NCBI GenBank assembly: GCA_004524425.1
Contig: SDNN01000053.1
Span: 1 to 15,423, forward strand
Direction of reading: 5' to 3'
Source of the DNA: Promethearchaeota archaeon
GTDB taxonomy: Archaea; Asgardarchaeota; Lokiarchaeia; Sigynarchaeales; SOKP01
Length of the DNA stretch: 15,423 nucleotides
How positions within the stretch are numbered: position 1 is the first letter of the stretch; each line of letters opens with the position of its first letter. Under the pieces are notes generated by a model. It was not told the DNA's origin, did not search any database, and saw only the letters and a list, made by a program, of their open reading frames with translations. Positions 7,085-13,946 of this stretch are shown here, piece by piece. The translations under genes and the position numbers were made by a program.

Positions 7085-7939
7085 TTATTTTCTAAGACTT
7101 TTTAAAAATCTCAAATTTTTTTCATACATTTCATCTCCCTCGGGGGTCTCCAGTATTCCAGGCAAGTCTTTAAATGACTCGTCATTAACTAAAAGACTAA
7201 ATGCCTCTTCTCCAATTTGCCCTTTTCCGATGTGGGCATGTCTATCAACTCTAGAGCCACACTCTTTTTGTGTATCATTCAAATGAAATGCTTTTAAATA
7301 CCTTATTCCAATGATTTCATCAAATTCATTCCATAGGGCCTCATACTTCTTTTTTGTCCTAAAATCATAACCCGCTGCGAACGAATGAGCAGTGTCAAAA
7401 CAAACTCCAATTCTGTTTTTATCTTTTATGCGTTCAATCATATAATTCATGTGTTCAAATTTATGTCCTAATCCCTTACCTTGCCCAGCCGTAGTCTCAA
7501 GCAGAATCACTAGTTTAGAATCTTTACTAGCGTCTATTAATTTATTTAAATATTCAACAATTTGATTCATGGCTTCTTTTGAAGATAAATCTTGGTTGCT
7601 TTTAGGGATAACACCCGGATGCATGTTCACGTAGTCTAATTGGAGCTGATCAGCTATAGTCATTTCATCTAGCATTGCATCATAAGATTTTCCAAGTTTT
7701 TCATCATCTTGCGATGCAAGGTTAATTAAATAACTATTATGGGATATTATGGGCCAGACATCATCAATCTCATTCTTTTTTTTTAGAAAATCATCAATCT
7801 CTGCTTTTTCTAAAGGTTTAGATGTCCAAGAACGGACATTCCTAATAAAAATTTGAACTGTTTCACACCCTATTTTCTTACCTCTAACTAAAGCCATGTG
7901 TTTCCCTCCTTTCACGCTCATGTGTGCTCCTAATCTCAT
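7085..7939 (-). CDS. nfo: Endonuclease IV (AP endonuclease, zinc-dependent)
   Basis: 284 residues, nearly the same length as E. coli Nfo (285). Endonuclease IV cuts the DNA backbone 5' of abasic sites in base excision repair, using three zinc ions in a TIM barrel. All nine expected metal ligands can be placed: His67 (SHNSYLINLAS), His107 (MHPG), Glu148 (LLETTAGQG), Asp182 and His185 (FDTAHSFAAGYD), His219 (FHLNDT), Asp232 and His234 (DRHAHIGKG) and Glu264 (LETPEG). This matches the E. coli ligand set with only a small offset. The N-terminus MRLGAHMSVKGG is the family's usual first strand, which supports the ATG at 7937-7939. A GGAG element lies eight bases upstream of that start. It is transcribed divergently from the MFS gene and convergently with the kinase gene, so probably on its own. 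Confidence 0.97.
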   Translation of the reverse strand: MRLGAHMSVKGGKHMALVRGKKIGCETVQIFIRNVRSWTSKPLEKAEIDDFLKKKNEIDDVWPIISHNSYLINLASQDDEKLGKSYDAMLDEMTIADQLQLDYVNMHPGVIPKSNQDLSSKEAMNQIVEYLNKLIDASKDSKLVILLETTAGQGKGLGHKFEHMNYMIERIKDKNRIGVCFDTAHSFAAGYDFRTKKKYEALWNEFDEIIGIRYLKAFHLNDTQKECGSRVDRHAHIGKGQIGEEAFSLLVNDESFKDLPGILETPEGDEMYEKNLRFLKSLRK

Positions 7940-8057
7940 TTAAACTACTCCACTATTAATATTTTTAAGCTTACAATATTATCTCATCGATATTTGTATA
8001 AATAAATAACTATTAAAAAAAAAGTTCTAAATTTAAATCTAAAAGAAAAACAAAAAC

Positions 8058-8075
8058 GTTTTTATAATAATATAA
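8058..8075 (+). promoter_or_regulatory. Candidate TATA element for the MFS transporter gene
   Basis: GTTTTTATAATAATATAA lies about 90-100 bases before the MFS ATG in the 220-base divergent region shared with endonuclease IV. An archaeal start about 25 bases downstream would leave a leader of roughly 65 bases holding the weak Shine-Dalgarno-like GGATGAT just before 8160. The whole region is very AT-rich and includes a 12-A run at 8124-8135, so the exact box is uncertain. Confidence 0.3.
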
Positions 8076-8159
8076 TGAAGATTTTATTTAACTCAGAAAT
8101 CAATTAAAAAAAATTATAATTTCAAAAAAAAAAAAGAATTTTCAATTGGATGATATAAA

Positions 8160-9413
8160 ATGGCAAAACTTGAAGCATTAGCAGAAAAAAAAGGTGAAAA
8201 ACCTATAGAACCAAGAGAAAAAGGTTATGTTAAATTTTTAGTAATTTTTATGGGTTTAGTAGCTTTACTAGATCAATATCTTTCTCAAATTGAAGGACCA
8301 GCAATACCTTATATTATTGCTGAATTTGGGGTTTCTGCTGCCGAATTTGCATTATGGCAAGGAATTTATGGAGTAATAGCGTTTGCAGTTTTCTTCATTG
8401 CATGGTATTCTGATGCGTTTGGCAGAAAAAAGGGGATTCTTATTTTAATGCTCGTATTGGGTATCCCCTCCATTCTGATAGTTTTTCTATCTTTGAGCTT
8501 GCATCTTTTTCTTATCTTATATTCGATAGTGATAATGGGGACAGTATCCAATATGTGGGAAATTCCAGTAATGGAAGAAGCACCCGCAAAAAAGCGTGGA
8601 TTCTATGGAGGCATAGCATTTCTTATTGGTTTAATACCCTTATATGCAATTCTAGGTACTACTATTGCAGAATCCATTGGTTGGAGATGGTGTTATGGCA
8701 TCATGTTTTTCTACATGTTAGTCCTTCTTATTTTTTGGTACAAAATGAAGGAAACACAGAGGTGGCTCGATGCTAAAGAACAGCGAGAACATGAATTCCT
8801 TAAAATAAGAATGGCCCTTAAAAAGTTAAAGAAAAAAGACTTACAATATATCCTCATTTCAGCAGTTACATATACAATATGGACAATATCTTTTAAACTA
8901 GGCATATCTTGGGGTGGATATTACTACATGAATATTGTAGGATACACTCCAGATGAATATAGACTTATTTTAACTATTGGTGGATTATTGACCATGGTGG
9001 GAGCATTACTTTGTGGATTATTGTTAGATAAAGTGGGAAGAAAAGGAACCATGATAGTAGGATGCATAGGATCTGTTATCGGATTTACTTTCTTGGGATT
9101 AACTACATTACCTATATTCTTCTGGATGATTTATTTATTCATGCCAATAGTATTGGGTTGGATCATGGTCTATTTCAGCGAAATTTTTCCAACGGAGGTA
9201 AGATCCACTTGTACAGGTGTATGTAATACCATCGCTAGATCAGGATATGTTATTGGGCCATTAATGGCTTTCCTATTATTAACACTATTTCCTGATATGT
9301 TAGGCTTTTGGATAATCGGCGGTTTGTTCATGCTGATTCCCCTATTATCTCTGCTGATGAAACCATATGAAACAAAAGGAAAAGAGTTAGAATCTATTCA
9401 AGAGGAAAGATAA
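8160..9413 (+). CDS. Major facilitator superfamily transporter, 12 TM, sugar/organic-solute porter type
   Basis: 417 residues with twelve predicted membrane helices in two bundles of six, joined by a charged cytosolic loop (about 196-230, KMKETQRWLDAKEQREHE onward). MFS motif A appears after helix 2 (SDAFGRKKG, 84-92) and again after helix 8 (DKVGRKG). The stretch SEIFPTEVRSTCTG near helix 10 is the conserved E-x-x-P-T-x-x-R signature of the sugar-porter/SLC22-like groups. Helix 1 carries Asp38. These proteins move small solutes by uniport or ion-coupled symport across the cytoplasmic membrane. The substrate cannot be read from sequence, and no metabolic operon beside it helps. The N-terminus is short and charged, with no signal peptide. 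The ATG follows GGATGATATAAA, a possible Shine-Dalgarno. A strong poly-T tract follows the stop, so it is probably transcribed alone. Confidence 0.9.
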   Translation: MAKLEALAEKKGEKPIEPREKGYVKFLVIFMGLVALLDQYLSQIEGPAIPYIIAEFGVSAAEFALWQGIYGVIAFAVFFIAWYSDAFGRKKGILILMLVLGIPSILIVFLSLSLHLFLILYSIVIMGTVSNMWEIPVMEEAPAKKRGFYGGIAFLIGLIPLYAILGTTIAESIGWRWCYGIMFFYMLVLLIFWYKMKETQRWLDAKEQREHEFLKIRMALKKLKKKDLQYILISAVTYTIWTISFKLGISWGGYYYMNIVGYTPDEYRLILTIGGLLTMVGALLCGLLLDKVGRKGTMIVGCIGSVIGFTFLGLTTLPIFFWMIYLFMPIVLGWIMVYFSEIFPTEVRSTCTGVCNTIARSGYVIGPLMAFLLLTLFPDMLGFWIIGGLFMLIPLLSLLMKPYETKGKELESIQEER

Positions 9414-9438
9414 ATCAAATTTAAGAGATTTAATAAAA

Positions 9439-9466
9439 TTTTTATTTTTTTTTAATAGTTTTTTTT
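9439..9466 (+). terminator. Strong multi-tract poly-T terminator after the MFS gene
   Basis: Three successive T runs of 5, 9 and 8 bases (9439-9443, 9445-9453, 9459-9466) lie 26-53 bases after the MFS stop. Stacked U-tracts are the typical archaeal termination signal. The next gene begins only 18 bases after the last tract, so it either has a promoter inside this AT-rich DNA or depends on read-through. Confidence 0.65.
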
Positions 9467-9483
9467 CTAAAAAGTTTTAAAAT

Positions 9484-10089
9484 ATGGAAAACAAAATAAT
9501 TAATTATTTTAATTTTAAAATCCTACTTACTAACATGCAAAGTATTAAAGGAAAAAAGGAAAGCATGTTACGATTACTAGGCATGGTTTTAATCTTAATA
9601 GGTCTACTAGCTTCGCTTATCTTTGATTATTTCATACTAATGATGAACTTTTACGTGTTCGTCTTGCTTATCTTCATACCATGGTTCATATTGATTATAT
9701 TACTAAAACTTGAGAAAGATTTCTTCGTTGATAACATGTGGAAATTATTCTTATTATTTGGTATTTATACATTCATTATGATAATAATTGGAATTTTTAT
9801 TCCAATGGGAGCTGATATGATTCCATTTATCATGATATCAATATCCTACATCCTGCTCATCCTTTCATGGCATTTTGCATTATCGATATTCAAAAAGGAA
9901 AAAACTATTTTCTTGATTGGAGGAATAATATACTGCATTTTATCAGTAATTTTTAGAATACCATTGCTAGTTCTTAAAATTGGACTCCTTTTAGGCATAT
10001 CGGCGCTTGTTATTATTGTACTGGGCATGTTATTGATAATTATCGCAGAAATGGTCATGAAAAAAAAGGGATTACTGAATTGGATTTAA
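9484..10089 (+). CDS. Hypothetical integral membrane protein, six TM helices
   Basis: I do not recognise a family. The 201-residue product is very hydrophobic, with about six membrane helices at 28-50, 56-74, 86-107, 113-133, 141-160 and 163-191. It has short loops, a Lys-rich N-terminal segment and a basic C-terminal end (MKKKGLLNWI), so both termini are probably cytosolic by the positive-inside rule. No catalytic or ligand-binding motif is visible. Its Ile/Leu-rich composition matches the AT-rich genome. Start is uncertain. ATG 9484 has no Shine-Dalgarno and adds a non-hydrophobic lead of 27 residues. ATG 9565 (Met28) sits just before helix 1, is preceded by GGAAAG, and would give 174 residues. 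It follows the MFS gene on the same strand, but a strong terminator lies between them, so a link to transport is unproven. Confidence 0.65.
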   Translation: MENKIINYFNFKILLTNMQSIKGKKESMLRLLGMVLILIGLLASLIFDYFILMMNFYVFVLLIFIPWFILIILLKLEKDFFVDNMWKLFLLFGIYTFIMIIIGIFIPMGADMIPFIMISISYILLILSWHFALSIFKKEKTIFLIGGIIYCILSVIFRIPLLVLKIGLLLGISALVIIVLGMLLIIIAEMVMKKKGLLNWI

Positions 10090-10093
10090 ATAG

Positions 10094-10112
10094 TTTTTTT
10101 AAAATCTTTTTT
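10094..10112 (+). terminator. Poly-T terminator after the six-TM membrane protein gene
   Basis: Runs of seven T (10094-10100) and six T (10107-10112) start five bases after the TAA. They lie in the 123-base gap before the convergent AOR gene. An A6 run at 10126-10131 gives a weaker T-tract in the other direction for the AOR transcript. Confidence 0.5.
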
Positions 10113-10212
10113 CACCATATTTCTCAAAAAATTTAGAAGAAAATATTAAAATTAGATGAACTAGGAAAATAATTACACTCTATTAAGACATTTTAAGTGA
10201 AAGAATTGAAAA

Positions 10213-11934
10213 TTATAATAGTTCCTTCCAAAAGTTTTCAATATCTTCGTCGGAGAAAGTGTATTTTAGCCCCGTAGGCTCCACAGTCTCCTCCTTGAAA
10301 AATTTCGGTATCTTGGTTTTTTCATGCGATACTCCTGCTTTTTTGTTGAATTCAAGCTCGTATCGAATAATTTTTTTCCCAATGGCTATAACCTCTTCTC
10401 TCGTTAAGTCAAGATCATACATCGCATTTAAAGCATTAGCTACTAATTCCATCGTCTCATAACTCGGCCCTATGAAGTAGCAGCATCCCATTGAATCCAA
10501 AACAGCGGTATAGATCTGAAGCTCGCGAGATAATTCTAATTTACCTTTATCTTCGGTAAGTTCCCCATAATCCTTTCCTTGCCTCGGAACACGCCCAGCT
10601 ATTGCAGCTCCTGCCGTATGATCCGCTCCCATTGGAGTCGTAGAAAAAGTCACTCCCATGCCTTTCATTACTCTTGGATCATAGGCAGAAATTCCTTGTC
10701 CTTTTACTTCAGGTATGCGTTTAGCATTCAATATTTTACCAATATGGCGCACTCCGTTGCCATATAGTTGTCCAATTTCAGTATTATTTCTTATTTCTTC
10801 TAATATATCAAAAACTCTTTCCGCATCTCCCCATTCAACCCTAGCTTCATCCATTGCAACTCCAACGGTCCCTCCGAATTCAATCGTGTCAACCCCTATA
10901 TCATCACATAAATGATCGATTCGAGCCAAGATATCGAGATCGTCAATCATTAAATTAGAGCCATTAAGCACCATTGTTTCATATTCTAAACTTGATGTGA
11001 CGTGATTTCCTTTCTCGTCCACGTATAAATTAGAACATTTTATCACGCACGTTGGAGAACAGGGTAATCTCTTTTTTCCTCCTCGTGAAGTGATAACCTC
11101 GTGAAGTTTTTCTCCAGAAATGTTTTCAATGTTTTCGAAAGAACCCATGCGGAAGTTCTTCGTGGGGAGTCCTCCGTATTCACTCATCGGATTCATCCCC
11201 ATGGCGGTACCGTAAATTGAAAATGCTTCTTTGGTGGTGGCTAACTCTTTAGCAAACGGCGAAGAATAAGATCTAAATTTTTTAATATCGTGAATTTTTA
11301 CTCTCGATCCTTTTATAGGAAGAATAACCACAGCCTTAATCCCTTTCGAGCCCATTACAGCTCCTAAGCCCCCTCTTGCCGCATGCCTACTCGGATAACC
11401 CTCCAAATCGTTGGCACATACCGTGGAATTTTTCATTTTATGTTCTCCAGCAGGACCTATTGAATAGATGCCAATATTTTTTCCATATTTTTCTTTCAAT
11501 TGTGAATGTAATTCGTAATTACCCATTTTTTCGTATTCTTTAGCAGGAATTAGCTTGATCTTGCCATCTTCAATAATGATCAAACGGAGCTTATCAGATG
11601 CTCCTTGCAACACCAAAGCTCTATATCCATGTAGAGCGAGCATCAATGAAGGTCTGCCCCCCACGTTTGCCTCTTTGACTCCTCCAGTTAGGGGACTTTT
11701 TCCTCCCACCGAAGTTCGGGCAGAATTAGGAAAAGGACTTCCAGTGAGAAGTCCGTTTGCGATTATTAATTTATTTTTCTCTCCCAATGGATCAGACATT
11801 GGGTCTATCTCATCGTGCACAATTTTAGAGCTTAATCCTCTCGCACCAAATAAAAAGTATTCTGAATCTTTTGTAATTTCTTCATAGTTAATTTTTTCGG
11901 TCTGAACATTTATTCTGGCAATTCTCACAATCAT
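10213..11934 (-). CDS. aor: Aldehyde ferredoxin oxidoreductase family protein (tungsten/molybdopterin, [4Fe-4S])
   Basis: 573 residues from ATG 11932-11934; GTG 11935-11937 would add one residue. The AOR family oxidises aldehydes to acids, or the reverse, on a tungsten-bis-pterin site coupled to ferredoxin through one [4Fe-4S] cluster, in the cytosol. All three AOR domains seem present. The N-terminal pterin domain has SARTSVGGKSPLTGG and RGGLGAVMGSKGIKAVVI. Cluster ligands (counted from the GTG) are Cys293, Cys297 and Cys301 (CSPTCVIKC) plus distal Cys486 in DSMGCC. The pterin motif DDIGVD is at 345-350, and D-S-M-G-C-C fits the second D-x-x-G-x-C motif. Spacing of the first three Cys is C-x3-C-x3-C, where Pyrococcus AOR has C-x2-C-x3-C; related family members with the longer spacing exist as I recall. 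It lies 88 bases downstream of a nitroreductase on the same strand, with no poly-T run between. G+C is higher than in flanking genes. Substrate is unknown. Confidence 0.92.
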   Translation of the reverse strand: MIVRIARINVQTEKINYEEITKDSEYFLFGARGLSSKIVHDEIDPMSDPLGEKNKLIIANGLLTGSPFPNSARTSVGGKSPLTGGVKEANVGGRPSLMLALHGYRALVLQGASDKLRLIIIEDGKIKLIPAKEYEKMGNYELHSQLKEKYGKNIGIYSIGPAGEHKMKNSTVCANDLEGYPSRHAARGGLGAVMGSKGIKAVVILPIKGSRVKIHDIKKFRSYSSPFAKELATTKEAFSIYGTAMGMNPMSEYGGLPTKNFRMGSFENIENISGEKLHEVITSRGGKKRLPCSPTCVIKCSNLYVDEKGNHVTSSLEYETMVLNGSNLMIDDLDILARIDHLCDDIGVDTIEFGGTVGVAMDEARVEWGDAERVFDILEEIRNNTEIGQLYGNGVRHIGKILNAKRIPEVKGQGISAYDPRVMKGMGVTFSTTPMGADHTAGAAIAGRVPRQGKDYGELTEDKGKLELSRELQIYTAVLDSMGCCYFIGPSYETMELVANALNAMYDLDLTREEVIAIGKKIIRYELEFNKKAGVSHEKTKIPKFFKEETVEPTGLKYTFSDEDIENFWKELL

Positions 11935-12022
11935 CACGTATTTAACGAATTTTTTTATTTTTACCTCTATAGCTTGAAAATAAATGAAATAACTTAAAGT
12001 TCTGTATTAAGACATTGTACAT

Positions 12023-12538
12023 TTAAAAAGACTCGTAATGTACAGTCGTTTCTATCGACTTTCTGTCAGTGACCTCTCCTTTGGGCTTTGTAGAATATCC
12101 CAGAGGGGTGAGACCTAAAACTCGATATTTTTCAGGTATGTTTAAGATTTTCTTAATCTTTTCTTCGTTAAACCATCCTATCCAACACGATGCTAATCCT
12201 TCTGCGGTAGCTGCTAAAATTAAATGTTCAAAACATATTCCAAAATCAACCGGATAATATTTTTCACCGCTTGCATTTTTCCCAGAATCGTTTTCAGAAA
12301 TAGCACCAACAATGAACATTGGCGCATCAGCAAATTTTTTTCTCTGACCGATCGCTTTCCAAATTGCTTTCACTTTTTCTGGATCTTGCACAATTACGTA
12401 ATGCATTCCTTGCATATTAGCCCATGTGGGGGCTAATCTGGCTGCTTCAAGAATTCTATCAATTTTATCTTGTTCGGGCATGTCATGTTTGTAAAATCGA
12501 AAGCTTCTTCTCTTTTTCACAACATCATAAAAGTCCAT
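12023..12538 (-). CDS. Nitroreductase-family FMN oxidoreductase
   Basis: 171 residues from ATG 12536-12538; GTG at 12545-12547 would add three (MKK). Nitroreductase-fold proteins are usually dimeric flavoenzymes that transfer hydride from NAD(P)H through FMN to varied acceptors. Motifs, counted from the GTG: RRSFRFY (13-19), which grips the FMN phosphate; APTWANMQG (39-47), the usual A-P-S/T-x-x-N-x-Q flavin loop; the helix ILAATAEGLASCWIGWF (110-126); and KYRVLGLTPLGYS near the end. Length is typical of the short subgroup found in anaerobes and archaea. The physiological acceptor cannot be read from the sequence. It is the upstream gene of a same-strand pair with the aldehyde ferredoxin oxidoreductase. 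The pairing suggests shared redox metabolism, but the 84-88 base gap leaves room for a second promoter. Confidence 0.92.
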   Translation of the reverse strand: MDFYDVVKKRRSFRFYKHDMPEQDKIDRILEAARLAPTWANMQGMHYVIVQDPEKVKAIWKAIGQRKKFADAPMFIVGAISENDSGKNASGEKYYPVDFGICFEHLILAATAEGLASCWIGWFNEEKIKKILNIPEKYRVLGLTPLGYSTKPKGEVTDRKSIETTVHYESF

Positions 12539-12592
12539 CTTCTTCACTTCATTTTTCTTTTTTGAACTTGTAGAATCTAATAAGAAATAAAG

Positions 12593-12602
12593 GTTTATAA
12601 GA
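12593..12602 (-). promoter_or_regulatory. Candidate TATA box for the nitroreductase gene
   Basis: On the minus strand this reads TCTTATAAAC, a good archaeal TATA match. It is about 50-60 bases upstream of the nitroreductase start, which would give a leader of roughly 25-35 bases. Confidence 0.4.
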
Positions 12603-12728
12603 AGAATTTCCGTTAGTTTTTAATAATTATCCCTAAAAGTTAAAAATACTTTGGCAATAATCCAAATAATAAATGCATGGAAACTGATTTATTTTTGATT
12701 TATTAGATTAAATTATAATACAAATCAT

Positions 12729-12741
12729 GTATATTATAAAA
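12729..12741 (+). promoter_or_regulatory. Candidate TATA box for the nucleotidyltransferase gene
   Basis: GTATATTATAAAA lies about 65 bases before the favoured TTG start at 12800. A transcription start near 12760 would leave a leader of about 40 bases that contains the GAGG Shine-Dalgarno at 12789-12792. Confidence 0.35.
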
Positions 12742-12788
12742 CCAAATATTTCTATGGTATTTTAATAATTATACAAAAAACTTGAATA

Positions 12789-12792
12789 GAGG
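12789..12792 (+). promoter_or_regulatory. Ribosome binding site that decides the nucleotidyltransferase start
   Basis: GAGG is placed seven bases before TTG 12800. The other in-frame candidate, TTG 12782, lies upstream of this element and has no Shine-Dalgarno. The site therefore favours 12800. Confidence 0.5.
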
Positions 12793-12799
12793 AATTAAC

Positions 12800-13690
12800 T
12801 TGCAAGAAATTTTTGTCCAAAACTTGCCAACTAAAAAAGAAATTGAAGCATTTTTAAATAATTATCAAGATTTATCTTATCACGACGAAATTATATCGAG
12901 GGCTACAGAGATTGCGAAAAAGGTGCCTCAAGTAGATGCACTATTTCTACTTGGCTCACTTGCCATTAAATCTGGAGATGTGTTTTCAGATATCGATTTT
13001 TACGTCATGTATGAGAATGAAGATGTAAAAGAAGAGATTAGAACCGCTTTTATGAAGGAGATTAATAAATTAGGTGAAATAATTCATGTATCAAAATCAA
13101 GTGCTAATCCTAATGATGTTATTATATTTTTTAAACCATATGTCAAATTTGAATTGGCATTTAGAAGCTTCAATGTCATGAAAAATAAGTGGAAAGTAGC
13201 AGAGAGTGCTCAACTTCTGTATGATCGAACTGGTTTAGGTAAAAAAGCGATGGACCATGCGAAACAACTTATTTTTAATTTCAATAAATATGATAAGGAA
13301 ATTAGAAATGTAGCAATAGCACTTCCCAGTTTTTGTTATATAATCGCGGGATACATGACCAGAGGAGAGTACGTTACTTCAATCGATTTCGTAGCATGGA
13401 TTCGAAGATTACTCCTGAGGGTGAGTGGCTTCTTGTTAGGTATGAGAGATGAGGGAACCCGAAAAGCAGAACAGAGATTTCCCAAAGAATTAATTAAATT
13501 TTACCATGAATCCATGGTGAGTGATATAAAAGATATATGGAACGCTCTAGACGTCTTTTTTAAATGGTATGTAAGTTGGCTTGTTCCTAAATTTGAGGAG
13601 CATGATATTTCTCATGCCAATCAAGAAGTTAAAATAATTAAACATGCCCTCATGAAAATTAAAAACTCATGGAATAAAAGTAATGAATGA
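12800..13690 (+). CDS. Stand-alone nucleotidyltransferase-domain protein
   Basis: 296 residues from TTG 12800, or 302 from TTG 12782; no ATG start fits. The N-terminal half is a pol-beta-type nucleotidyltransferase: LLGSLAIKSGDVFSDIDFYV, with the Gly58-Ser59 turn and metal-binding Asp70 and Asp72, plus a third acid at Glu124 in VKFELAF (numbering from 12782). The C-terminal half (about 150-300) is all-helical, the layout of aminoglycoside or lincosamide adenylyltransferases and related proteins. Such enzymes move an AMP or other NMP from a nucleotide to a small molecule or protein. The catalytic triad is intact, so activity is likely, but the acceptor is unknown. No HEPN partner gene or defence locus sits beside it, so a toxin-antitoxin role has no support here. 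Probably monocistronic. Confidence 0.8.
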   Translation: MQEIFVQNLPTKKEIEAFLNNYQDLSYHDEIISRATEIAKKVPQVDALFLLGSLAIKSGDVFSDIDFYVMYENEDVKEEIRTAFMKEINKLGEIIHVSKSSANPNDVIIFFKPYVKFELAFRSFNVMKNKWKVAESAQLLYDRTGLGKKAMDHAKQLIFNFNKYDKEIRNVAIALPSFCYIIAGYMTRGEYVTSIDFVAWIRRLLLRVSGFLLGMRDEGTRKAEQRFPKELIKFYHESMVSDIKDIWNALDVFFKWYVSWLVPKFEEHDISHANQEVKIIKHALMKIKNSWNKSNE

Positions 13691-13746
13691 TATTCAAAAT
13701 GATATTAAAGTAATTAAACAATTCTCATCTAATAAAAAAAAAGAAT

Positions 13747-13766
13747 TGAAATTTTTATAAAATTCA
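13747..13766. repeat. AT-rich imperfect palindrome downstream of the nucleotidyltransferase gene
   Basis: TGAAATTTTTATAAAATTCA has arms that pair at eight of ten positions. It lies 56 bases after the nucleotidyltransferase stop. It could form a weak hairpin near the transcript end or be a chance product of AT-rich DNA. Confidence 0.25.
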
Positions 13767-13883
13767 ACATCTTTACCTCTGATTAAATAAACATTTAATC
13801 AATTTTGTACTCTAATGGAACAAATATTTAAATATGCGACAATCTTTCTTATATTCTAATAAGAGTAAGAACAAAAGGTCTAG

Positions 13884-13898
13884 TATATAAAATATATA
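13884..13898 (+). promoter_or_regulatory. TATA box candidate for the TFB gene
   Basis: TATATAAAATATATA is the clearest TATA-like element in the window. It stands about 50-60 bases before the TFB ATG and predicts a leader of about 35 bases without a Shine-Dalgarno. The 256-base gap upstream of TFB holds only this element, an imperfect palindrome and AT-rich filler. Confidence 0.5.
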
Positions 13899-13946
13899 GG
13901 CTATTGATTTAAAAAACATTTTATTAATAATTTTTTACTGAATATC

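Noticed and set aside
7940..8159. The 220-base divergent gap with a 12-A run, considered for a small RNA gene or replication origin
   Set aside because: I see no G+C-rich structured segment, tRNA-like fold, origin-recognition repeats or cdc6/orc1 gene nearby. It looks like an ordinary AT-rich divergent promoter region.
11555..11887. Plus-strand open frame of 110 codons opposite the AOR gene
   Set aside because: It overlaps a strongly conserved AOR N-terminal region and has a shadow-like Pro/Ser-rich composition without any motif.
13683..13760. 25-codon ORF (MNDIQNDIKVIKQFSSNKKK and onward) overlapping the nucleotidyltransferase stop by eight bases
   Set aside because: The ATG/stop overlap is suggestive, but there is no Shine-Dalgarno, the peptide is low-complexity and Lys-rich, and AT-rich DNA yields such frames by chance. 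Conservation in relatives would be needed.
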